Of a stretch of DNA of 64,000 nucleotides, positions 56,636 through 64,000 are shown in pieces. The notes under the pieces were generated by a model. The model had not been told where the DNA came from and ran no database searches. It worked only from the letters and a program-made list of their open reading frames with translations. How positions within the stretch are numbered: the stretch's first letter is position 1; every line of letters begins with the position of its first letter. Both the position numbers and the translations under genes were made by a program. Source of the DNA: Pseudarthrobacter oxydans (lineage in GTDB: Bacteria; Actinomycetota; Actinomycetes; Actinomycetales; Micrococcaceae); the NCBI RefSeq assembly GCF_030812335.1, contig NZ_JAUSSN010000004.1, positions 372,001 through 436,000 on the forward strand, read 5' to 3'.

Positions 56636-59017
56636 TCAGCTGGCGTAGGCCTGGAATTCGGCGAGCCCGACGTTTCGGGTGGTGCCGCTGACGGTGGTGA
56701 CGGTCAGCCGCACGCTTGTGGTGGCGGTGTCGGGGAAGCTGATGCTGGTCGCTTGGCCGGCATTGTCCAGGGCCGGCACCGGGACGGTGGTTCCGTCAGA
56801 GAAGGTCAGGATGCCGCCGGTGATCTGGTCCTTGGCGTTCGGCCGGTCATAGAGCACGACCCGGTTCAGGGTGACAACGGCCGGGAAAGCAAGATCGAGG
56901 TAGCTCCCGGCCCTGCCGCCCATGGTGACCCATTCCCGGGTCGAGTCGACCGGGTAGCCGGCAATGACACCGTCAACGGCCTTCCTGGCAGTCTGTCCCG
57001 CAAGCTCGTTCTGGGAACTGGCCGTGACCGACGCCAGGGCCGCAATGTTCGCGGCGGTTATGGCCGGGGCCGTCACGCCGGGGTAGGCCTGAAGTTCGGC
57101 GAGTCCGACGTTCTTGGTGGTGCCGCTGACCGTGGTGACGGTCAGCCGCAGGCTCGTGGTGGCGCGGTCGGGGAAGCTGATACTGGTCGCCTGGCCGGCG
57201 TTGTCCAGCGCCGGCACCGGGACGGTGGTTCCGTCGGAGAAGGTCAGGGTGCCGCCGGTGATCTGGTCTCCGGCGTTGGGCCGGTCAAAAAGCACCACCC
57301 TGTTCAGGGTGACGGCGGCCGGGAAAGCAAGATTGAGGTAGCTTCCGGCTTTGCCGCCGACGGTCGCCCATTCCCGGGTGGCGTCGACCGGATGACCGGC
57401 AACGACACCGTCCACGGCCTTTACCGCGGTCTGGCCCGACGTCGTGTTCTGGGAGCTGGCGGTGACCGACGCCGAGCCCGCGACGTTGACGGGTTCCGTG
57501 ACGGGGGCTGGCACGGGCACGACCGGCGCCGGATCCTCAGTCACGGGCACAACCGGCGCCGGATCCTCAGTCACGGGCACAACCGGCGCCGGATCCACAA
57601 TCACAGGCACGACCGGTGCCGGATCCTCAGTCACAGGCGCGGTCGGTGCGGGCGCCTCGGTGCCCGGGTAGACCTGGAGTTCGGCGAGCCCAACGTTTCG
57701 GGTGGTGCCGCTGACGGTGGTGACGGTGAGCCGCACGCTGGTGGTGGCAGTGTCAGGGAAACTGACGCTGGTCGCCTGTCCGGCATTGTCCAACGCCGGC
57801 ACCGCGACGCTAGTCCCGTCAGAGAAGGTCAGGGTGCCGCCGGTGATCTGGTCCTTGGCGTTCGGCCGGTCGTAAAACACCACCCGGTTCAGGGTGACGG
57901 CGGACGGGAAGGCAAGGTCGAGGTAGCTTCCGGCCCGGCCACCCACGGTCGCCCACTCCCGGGTCGAATCGACCGGGTGGCCGGCAATGACGCCGTCGAC
58001 GGCCTTCACTGCAGTCTGTCCCGCGGTGTCGTTCTGGGAACTGGCCGTGACCGTCGCCAGGGCCGCAACGTTGGCGAGGTCGCCTGGAACGTTAACCGTC
58101 TCCGTGCCCGCCGCCGGCGCCACTGCAGGCGGCGTGACGGTGTAGGCCCGTGACAGCCAACTGCCGACCGAGTTCTGGGAACATGCAAGGGCCGTCGTGC
58201 AGGTCTTGGAATCGTGCTGGGCATAGGCCAGGAAGGCGTCGGTCTTGGCCGTCAGATCTGGATCGACCACATTGGACGGGCGCTGGGAGATGGGGTAGCC
58301 CTGGTAGCCGGTGATCGTGTGGGGTGTGGTGTAGAGCTGCTGCGCGGCGAGCACGAGGTAGGCGACGGCGTGGTGGTCGCTGTGGTCTCCGTCGCCGTAC
58401 GTGCCGGCGAAGTCCAGCGTGGAGATCTGGTCCGGCTGGTAGCTGTTCATCAACGCCAGCAAGGTGGCCCGGAGCTCCGGGAGGGTGTACGAGGAGGACC
58501 GGTTGACGGCCGTGATCGTGCTGATCGCGCCGCTGTAGAGCTTCTGCAGGCTCTGGTAACCGTAGTCCGACCCGCCTCTTCCATCGCGGTATCCGTCCGG
58601 CAGCCGCATGAAGGCCAGCGAGAGCTGCGTTGCACCGTCCAGGGTAGCCACCGGGATCGGGTGTCCGGCGATACCGGCGTCAGCAGTCGTCCAGGAGTCG
58701 GCGACCCCGGCGAGATGGGCGTAGGCGGCCTTCACGCCGCTCTCCCGCGAGCTCCAGTAGGCCTCCGAGTCGTTGGCGTCGCCGGCCGTGAGGTAGACGG
58801 TGCGCACGCACAGCCCGTCGCGGATGGCCGAGAGGAGCCCGGGGCTCTGGAACAGCAGGTCATCATCCTGGTGAGCGACGATGTTAAGTGCCGTGCCCGC
58901 AGCGCACCCCGCGTCAGCGGAGGCGTCCGGTGCGGTCGCCATGCTCCCGGTGAGTGCCGCGACCAGCGCTAACGCCAGCAGAACCACGGACCCTCTGCGA
59001 GGCCGGGAAGACGGCAT
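56636..59017 (-). CDS. Secreted PIG-L family deacetylase with three discoidin-like repeats
   Basis: This 793-residue exported protein begins with a signal peptide (SVVLLALALVAALTGSMATA). The PIG-L domain has Zn-binding AHQDDDLLF at about residues 48-56 and HSDHHAVAYL near residue 210. Three near-identical 120-residue units follow, each with SVTASSQN, VKAVDGV(I/V)AGHPVD, TREWATVGG(R/K)AGSYL and NVGLAE. They resemble F5/8-type C domains. A Pro/Val linker of tandem PVTEDPAPVVPV sits between units 1 and 2. It probably deacetylates extracellular polysaccharide, with the repeats binding sugars or cell wall. ATG 59017 has AAGG 9 nt upstream and is preferred over 59026. Confidence 0.88.
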   Translation of the reverse strand: MPSSRPRRGSVVLLALALVAALTGSMATAPDASADAGCAAGTALNIVAHQDDDLLFQSPGLLSAIRDGLCVRTVYLTAGDANDSEAYWSSRESGVKAAYAHLAGVADSWTTADAGIAGHPIPVATLDGATQLSLAFMRLPDGYRDGRGGSDYGYQSLQKLYSGAISTITAVNRSSSYTLPELRATLLALMNSYQPDQISTLDFAGTYGDGDHSDHHAVAYLVLAAQQLYTTPHTITGYQGYPISQRPSNVVDPDLTAKTDAFLAYAQHDSKTCTTALACSQNSVGSWLSRAYTVTPPAVAPAAGTETVNVPGDLANVAALATVTASSQNDTAGQTAVKAVDGVIAGHPVDSTREWATVGGRAGSYLDLAFPSAVTLNRVVFYDRPNAKDQITGGTLTFSDGTSVAVPALDNAGQATSVSFPDTATTSVRLTVTTVSGTTRNVGLAELQVYPGTEAPAPTAPVTEDPAPVVPVIVDPAPVVPVTEDPAPVVPVTEDPAPVVPVPAPVTEPVNVAGSASVTASSQNTTSGQTAVKAVDGVVAGHPVDATREWATVGGKAGSYLNLAFPAAVTLNRVVLFDRPNAGDQITGGTLTFSDGTTVPVPALDNAGQATSISFPDRATTSLRLTVTTVSGTTKNVGLAELQAYPGVTAPAITAANIAALASVTASSQNELAGQTARKAVDGVIAGYPVDSTREWVTMGGRAGSYLDLAFPAVVTLNRVVLYDRPNAKDQITGGILTFSDGTTVPVPALDNAGQATSISFPDTATTSVRLTVTTVSGTTRNVGLAEFQAYAS

Positions 59018-59093
59018 CTGGCTCATCCTTACTGTTATGACTTTGCCGTGTCGGTCATGACAACAGGCAAGGATTCCGCTGGGGCAACCCACC

Positions 59094-59118
59094 AAGTAAA
59101 ACTACATCTATTTTACTT
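59094..59118. promoter_or_regulatory. AT-rich inverted repeat upstream of the PIG-L gene
   Basis: AAGTAAAA (59094-59101) and TTTTACTT (59111-59118) are perfect complements around CTACATCTA. The region is the promoter zone of the PIG-L gene, 77 bp upstream. It looks like an operator. AT content is far above the window average. Confidence 0.5.
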
Positions 59119-59276
59119 AATATCCAAGCTACATGCTTTTCGACATAGTTAATAGGGGTCCGGAGAACCCGGGATGCCGGGGCCGCCGCCGAAAAGGGTG
59201 GAGGGTAGGGTGGATCCAGAGGCGGCCAGATGAGCGGCTAGCCGCGAACGCTTTCGATCGGCCGGGAGGCAAAACA

Positions 59277-59693
59277 GTGGTGGTAGCCCGACGTCGTATC
59301 GCCCTCGACGAGGGGCGCGCGGCCCTCGCCGCCTGGCAGGCCGCCAACGCCCCAGGGCGGGACACCGCGGACGCCGCGGACACGGCCAGCCCGGGAGCCG
59401 GCACGCAGGTCCCCCGCAGCACGCTGGCGACGGCGGTGCGCTACTCCCTGGAGGAGGTCACCGCCCGGGCACCCGGGAATTCAGTGGAGGTGCGCGTCCC
59501 GCCGTTCGGCGTCACGCAGTGTGTGGAGGGCCCGCGGCATACCCGCGGCACGCCCCCGAACGTCATTGAGTGCGACGCCGCCACCTGGCTGTCGATGGTC
59601 AGCGGCCAGTTGAGCTGGGCGGACGCCGTCGGCGCCGGCCGGGTGGCGGCCTCCGGGCTGCGCGCCGACCTATCCGGCCTGCTGCCGCTCTAG
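59277..59693 (+). CDS. Sterol-carrier-like family protein
   Basis: This 138-residue protein begins VVVARRRIALDEGRAALAAW and has a C-terminal segment with RVPPFGVTQCVEGPRHTRGT and ECDAATWLSMVSGQLSWADA. The 'ATWLSMVSG' pattern is that of sterol-carrier protein-2-like domains of actinobacteria, which may bind lipid. I chose GTG 59277 because GGGAGG lies 7 nt upstream; the open frame continues upstream but without ribosome sites. It is divergent from the PIG-L gene. Confidence 0.75.
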   Translation: MVVARRRIALDEGRAALAAWQAANAPGRDTADAADTASPGAGTQVPRSTLATAVRYSLEEVTARAPGNSVEVRVPPFGVTQCVEGPRHTRGTPPNVIECDAATWLSMVSGQLSWADAVGAGRVAASGLRADLSGLLPL

Positions 59694-59709
59694 ACGGACG
59701 GCGTCCGGG

Positions 59710-60471
59710 CTATCCGCGTCCGATATACGGCATCCCGGCGGCGGTAATCACGAGGGATCCGACGCTGGCGGAGGGCGGCATCCCGGCCATCAGCAGCACC
59801 GCACGAGCGGCGTCGTCGACCGGGAAGGTTGGCTCCACGCGGCTGCTGCCGTCGGCCTGGACGGCCCCGGAGCCGACGCCGATCGTGTCCATCAGCTCGG
59901 TGGCCGTGTTGCCGATGTCGATCTGACCGCAACTGATGCCGAAGCCGCGGCCATCGAGTTCGATGCTCTTGGTCAGCCCGGTCATGGCGTGTTTCGTGAC
60001 GGTGTAGGCGACCGTCCGGGGCCGGGGCGAGTGGGCGGCGATCGAGCCATTGTTGATGATCCGCCCGCCCTGGGGTGACTGCGACTTCATGGCCCGGACG
60101 GCAGCAGCGGCGCACAGCATGGAGCCGGTCAGGTTCACCGCCACGGTGGCGTCCCAGTCCGCGAGGCTGATCTCGTCCACGGAGGCCGCCGGCCCGAACA
60201 CTCCGGCGTTGTTGAACAGCACGTCCACGCGGCCCCACAGCTCCAGGGCGGCAGCGAAGAGCCGCTCGACGTCGTCGGGCACGGTGACATCGCAGGCCAC
60301 GGCGAGCGCCTGGGCATGTCCGGCCCCGGTCTCCAGCAGCTGCGCTTCCCGCCGGCCGGCCAGCACCACCCGGTACCCGTCCGCGAGCATGAGCCGGGCG
60401 ACTGCCCGGCCGATCCCTGAGCCCGCGCCGGTGACTACGGCCACTCGGCCGGGCAGGTGATGTCGTGTCAT
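59710..60471 (-). CDS. Short-chain dehydrogenase/reductase
   Basis: This 253-residue SDR enzyme has the NAD(P)-binding VAVVTGAGSGIGRAVARLM, the NNAGVFGPAASVD motif and the catalytic YTVTK (preceded by active-site Ser in NGSIAAHS). The substrate is unknown. The residue after the second strand (GRREA) with Arg suggests NADP preference. ATG 60471 lies 6 nt after minus-strand TACGCT (complement of 60478-60483), a leaderless start. It converges on the sterol-carrier-like gene with 16 bp between. Confidence 0.92.
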   Translation of the reverse strand: MTRHHLPGRVAVVTGAGSGIGRAVARLMLADGYRVVLAGRREAQLLETGAGHAQALAVACDVTVPDDVERLFAAALELWGRVDVLFNNAGVFGPAASVDEISLADWDATVAVNLTGSMLCAAAAVRAMKSQSPQGGRIINNGSIAAHSPRPRTVAYTVTKHAMTGLTKSIELDGRGFGISCGQIDIGNTATELMDTIGVGSGAVQADGSSRVEPTFPVDDAARAVLLMAGMPPSASVGSLVITAAGMPYIGRG

Positions 60472-60554
60472 CCGGCTAGCGTATGCCCAGATCCCGCACC
60501 ATGACAGTGTTCCGCGCCAACATTGCGGCGAAGTGCCGCCTGGGATGTGCCGGT

Positions 60555-60869
60555 CTACCCCGCATCAGCGGGGGGCCGGCGGGAGTGCCGGCCGGCGAGG
60601 ACGCCGGACCAGAAGGCGAGCGTCAACAGTCCGAGACCGACCAGCACGACGCCCGCCCATTTCTCCGCGTCCATGACCAGCAGGCCCGGGGCCGCAAAGG
60701 TCTGCCGGGACAGCGGGGCATAGGCGAACCAGCCGAACTCCTCCAGCCCCGGCAGCGACAGGAAGACCGCCCCCGCCGCCAGCAGGACCGCACCCAGAAG
60801 CGGCCCCGCGAGCCAGATCAGCCGCCGTTGCCGGGACGGCCCGGATTCCTTACCGCTGGACGGATTCAT
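60555..60869 (-). CDS. Small two-helix membrane protein
   Basis: This 104-residue protein has a basic N-terminus (SRQRRLIWLAG), two transmembrane helices (PLLGAVLLAAGAVFLSLPGL and WAGVVLVGLGLLTLAFWSGV), a short polar loop between them and a basic tail. No family is recognised. ATG 60869 lies 6 nt after minus-strand TACAGT (complement of 60876-60881), so it is probably leaderless. It is followed by the SDR gene on the same strand. Confidence 0.6.
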   Translation of the reverse strand: MNPSSGKESGPSRQRRLIWLAGPLLGAVLLAAGAVFLSLPGLEEFGWFAYAPLSRQTFAAPGLLVMDAEKWAGVVLVGLGLLTLAFWSGVLAGRHSRRPPADAG

Positions 60870-60911
60870 GGACACACTGTACCCGCCGGTCAAGGCGGTG
60901 GACTTGTGAGT

Positions 60912-61649
60912 TCACGGCCCGCGGCGGGCTCCCGGTTCAGCTATAGTGCGGACCCGGGCGGCGAGCCGTCCGATCGCGCTGTCCGCGAGATTTTCCAGCA
61001 GCGCCCGGGGGCTGGTGTAGATCTCGACGGCACCGGCGTCCCGGAGTTCCGCTTCGCTGGTGCCGCCGCATGTCAGTCCGATGGCCGGGATGTCGAGCTT
61101 CCCGGCGGCGTAGATGTCCCACACGGCGTCGCCCACGTAGACGGCATCCGATGCCTGCACGCCCACGGTGTGGAGGGCGGCGACGAGGATGTCCGGCGCC
61201 GGCTTGCTCTCCTTCGCGTCAGCCGAACTCGTGGCCGCGTCAATGAAGGCGTCGGCGCCGATCGCGGCCCGCAGCACCTCAAGGTCCCGCTGCCGGGCGG
61301 AGGAGGCGAGCGCGACGGCGAGCCCGTCCTCGTGGCATCGCGCCAGCAACTCGCGGGCGCCCTCCAGCGGACGCAGGGCCGGCCAGAAGGTGGCGAACAC
61401 GCCCGCGTGCGAGGCCATGATGGTGCTGTCCTCGTTCCTGTCCCGGCCGTCCGGCAGCAGCCTGGCGAGGATCCTGTCCCCGCCCATGCCGACCGAGCGG
61501 TGAATGCTCGCCATCGGCACGTCGTAACCGGCCTGCCGGAAAGCCTGCCACCAGGCCAGGGTGTGAAGGTAGGCGGAGTCAACCAGCGTGCCGTCGACGT
61601 CGAACAGCACGGCCGCCCGGCGCGGGCCACGGGGCGGTGCGGCGGTCAT
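60912..61649 (-). CDS. HAD-family hydrolase (phosphoglycolate phosphatase-like)
   Basis: This 245-residue phosphatase has motif I AVLFDVDGTLVDSAYLHTLA, a helical cap domain (RSVGMGGDRILARLLPDGRD), motif II LASSARQ, motif III with Lys in SKPAPDILVAAL, and motif IV YVGDAVWDIYAA. The cap type places it near phosphoglycolate phosphatase or beta-phosphoglucomutase, but the substrate is not clear. DUF1508 copy 2 lies 43 bp upstream on the same strand. Confidence 0.9.
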   Translation of the reverse strand: MTAAPPRGPRRAAVLFDVDGTLVDSAYLHTLAWWQAFRQAGYDVPMASIHRSVGMGGDRILARLLPDGRDRNEDSTIMASHAGVFATFWPALRPLEGARELLARCHEDGLAVALASSARQRDLEVLRAAIGADAFIDAATSSADAKESKPAPDILVAALHTVGVQASDAVYVGDAVWDIYAAGKLDIPAIGLTCGGTSEAELRDAGAVEIYTSPRALLENLADSAIGRLAARVRTIAEPGARRGP

Positions 61650-61692
61650 GCTGACTGCGGGGCCGCGGCGGAGGGGACTGTCAGGACTTGCA

Positions 61693-62001
61693 TCAGCGGT
61701 GTGCTCGTGCCCGTTTTCCGGCTGCCAGCGATCCGCCGGACAAGGAGGTTCCGCGGCCGGCGCCTCCGGCGGTCCTCCTCGATACCCTGGAGAGTGGTCC
61801 CGCCGGTGCGGACTGCCCGCCGGCGCTCCGGTCCCGGATGAGCCCAGTGCCGGCGATTTCGCGGGCCTGGGCGATACCGGCCACAGCTGCGCGCTTTGTG
61901 GGAAACGTGACCGAAATAGCCATCAGGCTTCCTGCTCCGTCCAGCATCCGAATCCGGTAGCCGCCGTCGGGCGCATCCACGAGCTCGAAATATCCAGCCA
62001 T
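61693..62001 (-). CDS. DUF1508 protein, second copy
   Basis: This 102-residue protein has one DUF1508-like unit (FELVDAPDGGYRIRMLDGAG, then FPTKRAAVAGIAQAREIAGT) and a basic, Ser/Gly-rich tail of about 45 residues absent from the first copy at 27455-27700. ATG 62001 follows AAAGGAG. A 12-bp palindrome TAAGTATACTTA lies 41 bp upstream. Role unknown. Confidence 0.72.
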   Translation of the reverse strand: MAGYFELVDAPDGGYRIRMLDGAGSLMAISVTFPTKRAAVAGIAQAREIAGTGLIRDRSAGGQSAPAGPLSRVSRRTAGGAGRGTSLSGGSLAAGKRARAHR

Positions 62002-62042
62002 CGCACACTCCTTTAATCCTTACCCCCACACTAGGGTATTAG

Positions 62043-62054
62043 TAAGTATACTTA
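62043..62054. promoter_or_regulatory. Palindrome TAAGTATACTTA upstream of DUF1508 copy 2
   Basis: A perfect 12-bp palindrome in an AT-rich pocket, between DUF1508 copy 2 and the 3' end of the GH15 gene. It looks like a regulator site for the DUF1508 promoter. The cognate factor is unknown. Confidence 0.5.
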
Positions 62055-62123
62055 TCTAAGGACTTGAAGAAAACCTCGGCCGGGGTAACTGAGAGCGGAC
62101 TTCGGCCCGCGCGGCGCTTTGGA

Positions 62124-63917
62124 TCAGGGCCCCGCCGACGGAGAGTCGCTGCGCCGCACGCCGTCCTCGTGCAGCTCGAGGGCGCTCATCACGAGGGCGA
62201 AATGGCTGAACGCCTGCGGCGTATTTCCCAGCTGCCGCCCGTCCTCGATGCTCCATTCCTCGCTGAGGAGTCCGACGTCGTTGCGCAGCGCGAGCAGCCG
62301 CTCGAACAGTTCCCGCGCCTCGCGGTGCCGCCCTGCCCCCAGGAGCGCCTCGACCAGCCAGAACGAACAGGCCAGGAACACTCCCTCCCCGCCCGGCAGC
62401 CCGTCGTCGCATTCTGCCGGCTTGTAGCGGCGCAGGAAGCCGTCATGGGTCAGCTCCCGCTGGACGGCATCAATCGTCCCGATCACCCGCGGGTCATCCG
62501 GGGCCAGGAACCCGACGCGCGGGATGAGCAGCAGGCTCGCATCGAGCTCCGGCCGCCCGTAGGACTGCACGAAGGTGTTTCTGTCGACGTCGAACCCCTT
62601 GGCCATGACATCGGCCCGGATCGTGTCCCGGAGCTCCTCCCAGCGGTCCGCGGGTCCGGCCAGGCCGAAGTCCCGGACGCCCTTCACCATACGGTCGGCC
62701 GCCACCCACGCCATCACCTTGGAGTGGGTGAAGTGCCGTCGGGGCCCGCGCATCTCCCAGAGCCCGTTGTCGGGCCGGTCCCAGGCCGTCTCGAGGTGTT
62801 CCATCAGGGCTAGCTGGAGGTCCCATGATTCGTCGGTGCTGGTGAGCAGCGAGTTCCGGGTCAGCGACAGGCAGTCCAGCACCTCGCCCCAGACATCGAG
62901 CTGGAGCTGCCCGGCCGCACCGTTGCCGGTCCGGACGGGAGCGGAATTCTCGTATCCCTGCAACCAGGGCAGTTCCACCTCGGGGAGGCGGCGCTCGCCA
63001 TGGATGCCGTACATGATCTGCAGGTCCTTGGGGTCTCCCGCGACTGCCCGCAGCAACCAGTCACGCCAGGAGGCGGCCTCCTCCGTGTATCCGGCCGCGA
63101 GCAGCGCCTGAAGCGTCAGGGTGGCATCACGGAGCCAGCAGAACCGGTAGTCCCAGTTCCGTTCGCCACCGAGCTCCTCCGGCAGGGAAGTTGTCACCGC
63201 CGCCACGATCCCTCCGGTAGGGGCGAACGTGAGTGCCTTCAAGGTGATCAGAGATCGCTGCACGGCCGAGCGGTACGGCCCGGCGACCGTGCACTTGGCA
63301 GTCCAGAGCCGCCAGAAATCCTCAGTCGAAGCGAGCACCGGTTCCGGGTCCACGGCGCGGGGACGGTCCAGATGGCTCGGCGCCCAGGTCAGCACAAACG
63401 GGACCCGCTCCCCGGCCTTGACGGTGAAATCGCTGATGGTACGCAGGCGTTCGCCCCGGAGCGGCGCCTCGGTCACGAGATACGCGGCATCGGGACCGGC
63501 GATCGCGTGGATCCCCTGATCGTCGTGGCGGACCCACGGGACAATGTGGCCGTAGTCGAAACGCAGGACCAGCTCACCGCGCATCCTGACCGTTCCTCGG
63601 ATGCCCACAACGATCCGCACGATGTCCGCTACCGCGTCACGGGGCGGCATGAAATCGATGACCCTGACCTTTCCCGAGGGCGTCTCCCATTCGGTTTCCA
63701 GGATGAGAGTGCCCTTGCGGTAGTGCCTTCGGGCGCATTCACCGCCGTCCGCCGGCGCCAGCAGCCAGCGCCCCGCCCGGGGAGTGTCCAGCAGGGCATT
63801 GAAGCAGGCCGGCGAGTCGAAGCGCGGCAGGCAGAGCCAATCAATCGAACCCTCGGTGCTGATCAGGGCCGCAGTCTGGAGATCGCCGACCAGTGCGTAA
63901 TCCTCAATGCGAGCCAT
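62124..63917 (-). CDS. Glycoside hydrolase family 15 protein (glucoamylase/trehalase-like)
   Basis: This 597-residue cytoplasmic protein has the GH15 N-terminal beta-sandwich (IEDYALVGDLQTAALISTEG, then IDWLCLPRFDSPACFNALLD) and a C-terminal (alpha/alpha)6 barrel with LGGERNWDYRFCWLRDATLT, MAWVAADRMVKGVRDFG and NDVGLLSEEWSIEDGRQLGN. The last holds the catalytic Glu pair region. Without a signal peptide it probably acts on internal glycogen/maltodextrin or trehalose; actinobacterial homologues include trehalases. ATG 63917 is used. It is the last complete gene of the window. Confidence 0.92.
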   Translation of the reverse strand: MARIEDYALVGDLQTAALISTEGSIDWLCLPRFDSPACFNALLDTPRAGRWLLAPADGGECARRHYRKGTLILETEWETPSGKVRVIDFMPPRDAVADIVRIVVGIRGTVRMRGELVLRFDYGHIVPWVRHDDQGIHAIAGPDAAYLVTEAPLRGERLRTISDFTVKAGERVPFVLTWAPSHLDRPRAVDPEPVLASTEDFWRLWTAKCTVAGPYRSAVQRSLITLKALTFAPTGGIVAAVTTSLPEELGGERNWDYRFCWLRDATLTLQALLAAGYTEEAASWRDWLLRAVAGDPKDLQIMYGIHGERRLPEVELPWLQGYENSAPVRTGNGAAGQLQLDVWGEVLDCLSLTRNSLLTSTDESWDLQLALMEHLETAWDRPDNGLWEMRGPRRHFTHSKVMAWVAADRMVKGVRDFGLAGPADRWEELRDTIRADVMAKGFDVDRNTFVQSYGRPELDASLLLIPRVGFLAPDDPRVIGTIDAVQRELTHDGFLRRYKPAECDDGLPGGEGVFLACSFWLVEALLGAGRHREARELFERLLALRNDVGLLSEEWSIEDGRQLGNTPQAFSHFALVMSALELHEDGVRRSDSPSAGP

Positions 63918-63963
63918 GGGACATACAGTGCCACACCGGTATCCCCAGGACTAGGATCCATAG

Positions 63964-64000
63964 ATGCTGGAACGGAACTTCGGAACAACGTCCCTGCATG
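63964..64000 (+). CDS. Start of an unidentified gene (runs off the window)
   Basis: ATG 63964 is preceded by TAGGAT (63952-63957) with exactly 6 nt between, the leaderless pattern seen elsewhere here. Only 12 codons (MLERNFGTTSLH) are visible. No assignment is possible. Confidence 0.35.
   Translation, partial: MLERNFGTTSLH

Overview
This window is high-GC actinobacterial chromosome, most likely from Arthrobacter, Pseudarthrobacter or a close relative in the Micrococcaceae. The evidence is strong G/C third-position bias, many GTG and TTG starts, many genes that look leaderless (TANNNT box, 6-7 nt, then ATG/GTG), an actinobacterial-type Tad locus next to a DEAD/DEAH helicase, a MarP-type protease, a Crp/GlxR-like regulator and a lysine-tailed topA. 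No prophage, transposase, integrase or CRISPR array is visible. Most of the window is core genome, with a few lineage-specific insertions.

Layout. 0-12.5 kb: end of a HhH-GPD glycosylase gene, proC, an ECF42-type sigma factor with its DGPF partner, a Ppx/GppA phosphatase, an SseB-like protein, a long palindromic element, topA, an ArsR regulator divergent from an MFS exporter, a methyltransferase overlapping that exporter tail to tail, and a TipA-like MerR regulator with a textbook operator. 12.6-17.6 kb: a PheS-related ligase behind a short leaderless leader peptide, three paralogous lipoproteins, trhO and a GNAT acetyltransferase. 17.7-25.4 kb: helicase plus the compact Tad/Flp locus (CpaE-like, TadA, TadB, TadC, DUF4244 pilin candidate, TadE, TadE-like), mostly joined by 4-base overlaps. 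25.6-31 kb: a family-A DNA polymerase, a DUF1508 protein, a CoA-pyrophosphatase-type NUDIX, nth and a membrane protein. 31-39 kb: acs, an FAD oxidoreductase, an SRPBCC protein, a secreted beta-propeller, aroQ, a DUF2332 protein and a MarP protease. 39-49 kb: the Crp-family regulator, a NUDIX protein, RidA, DUF4177, a bifunctional penicillin-binding protein, a metallophosphoesterase and a heterodimeric ABC exporter. 49.2-51.1 kb: tRNA-Pro(CGG), then the most interesting locus. 51.2-64 kb: purC, purD, a sulfite-oxidase-fold molybdoenzyme, an L-asparaginase II family protein, a PIG-L deacetylase with three discoidin-like repeats, a sterol-carrier-like protein, an SDR, a small membrane protein, a HAD hydrolase, a second DUF1508 protein and a GH15 enzyme.

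The standout is at 49440-51149. An 81-residue secreted precursor carries four identical IGNWPDPM octapeptides separated by variable Ser/Thr-rich linkers. The four copies use different synonymous codons, and the last one ends exactly at the stop codon. The gene has its own promoter, ribosome site and terminator. It is divergent from, and shares a promoter region with, an XRE-HTH plus TPR regulator built like the peptide-sensing RRNPP family known from Firmicutes. I infer a candidate actinobacterial peptide-pheromone (quorum-sensing) system.

A second striking signal is a family of intergenic repeats built on GGACATG/CATGTCC at three separate loci (about 39.94-40.26, 45.24-45.35 and 53.54-53.81 kb), absent from the coding regions I read. 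Regulation in the window seems to lean on leaderless starts, palindromic operators and possible Crp boxes.
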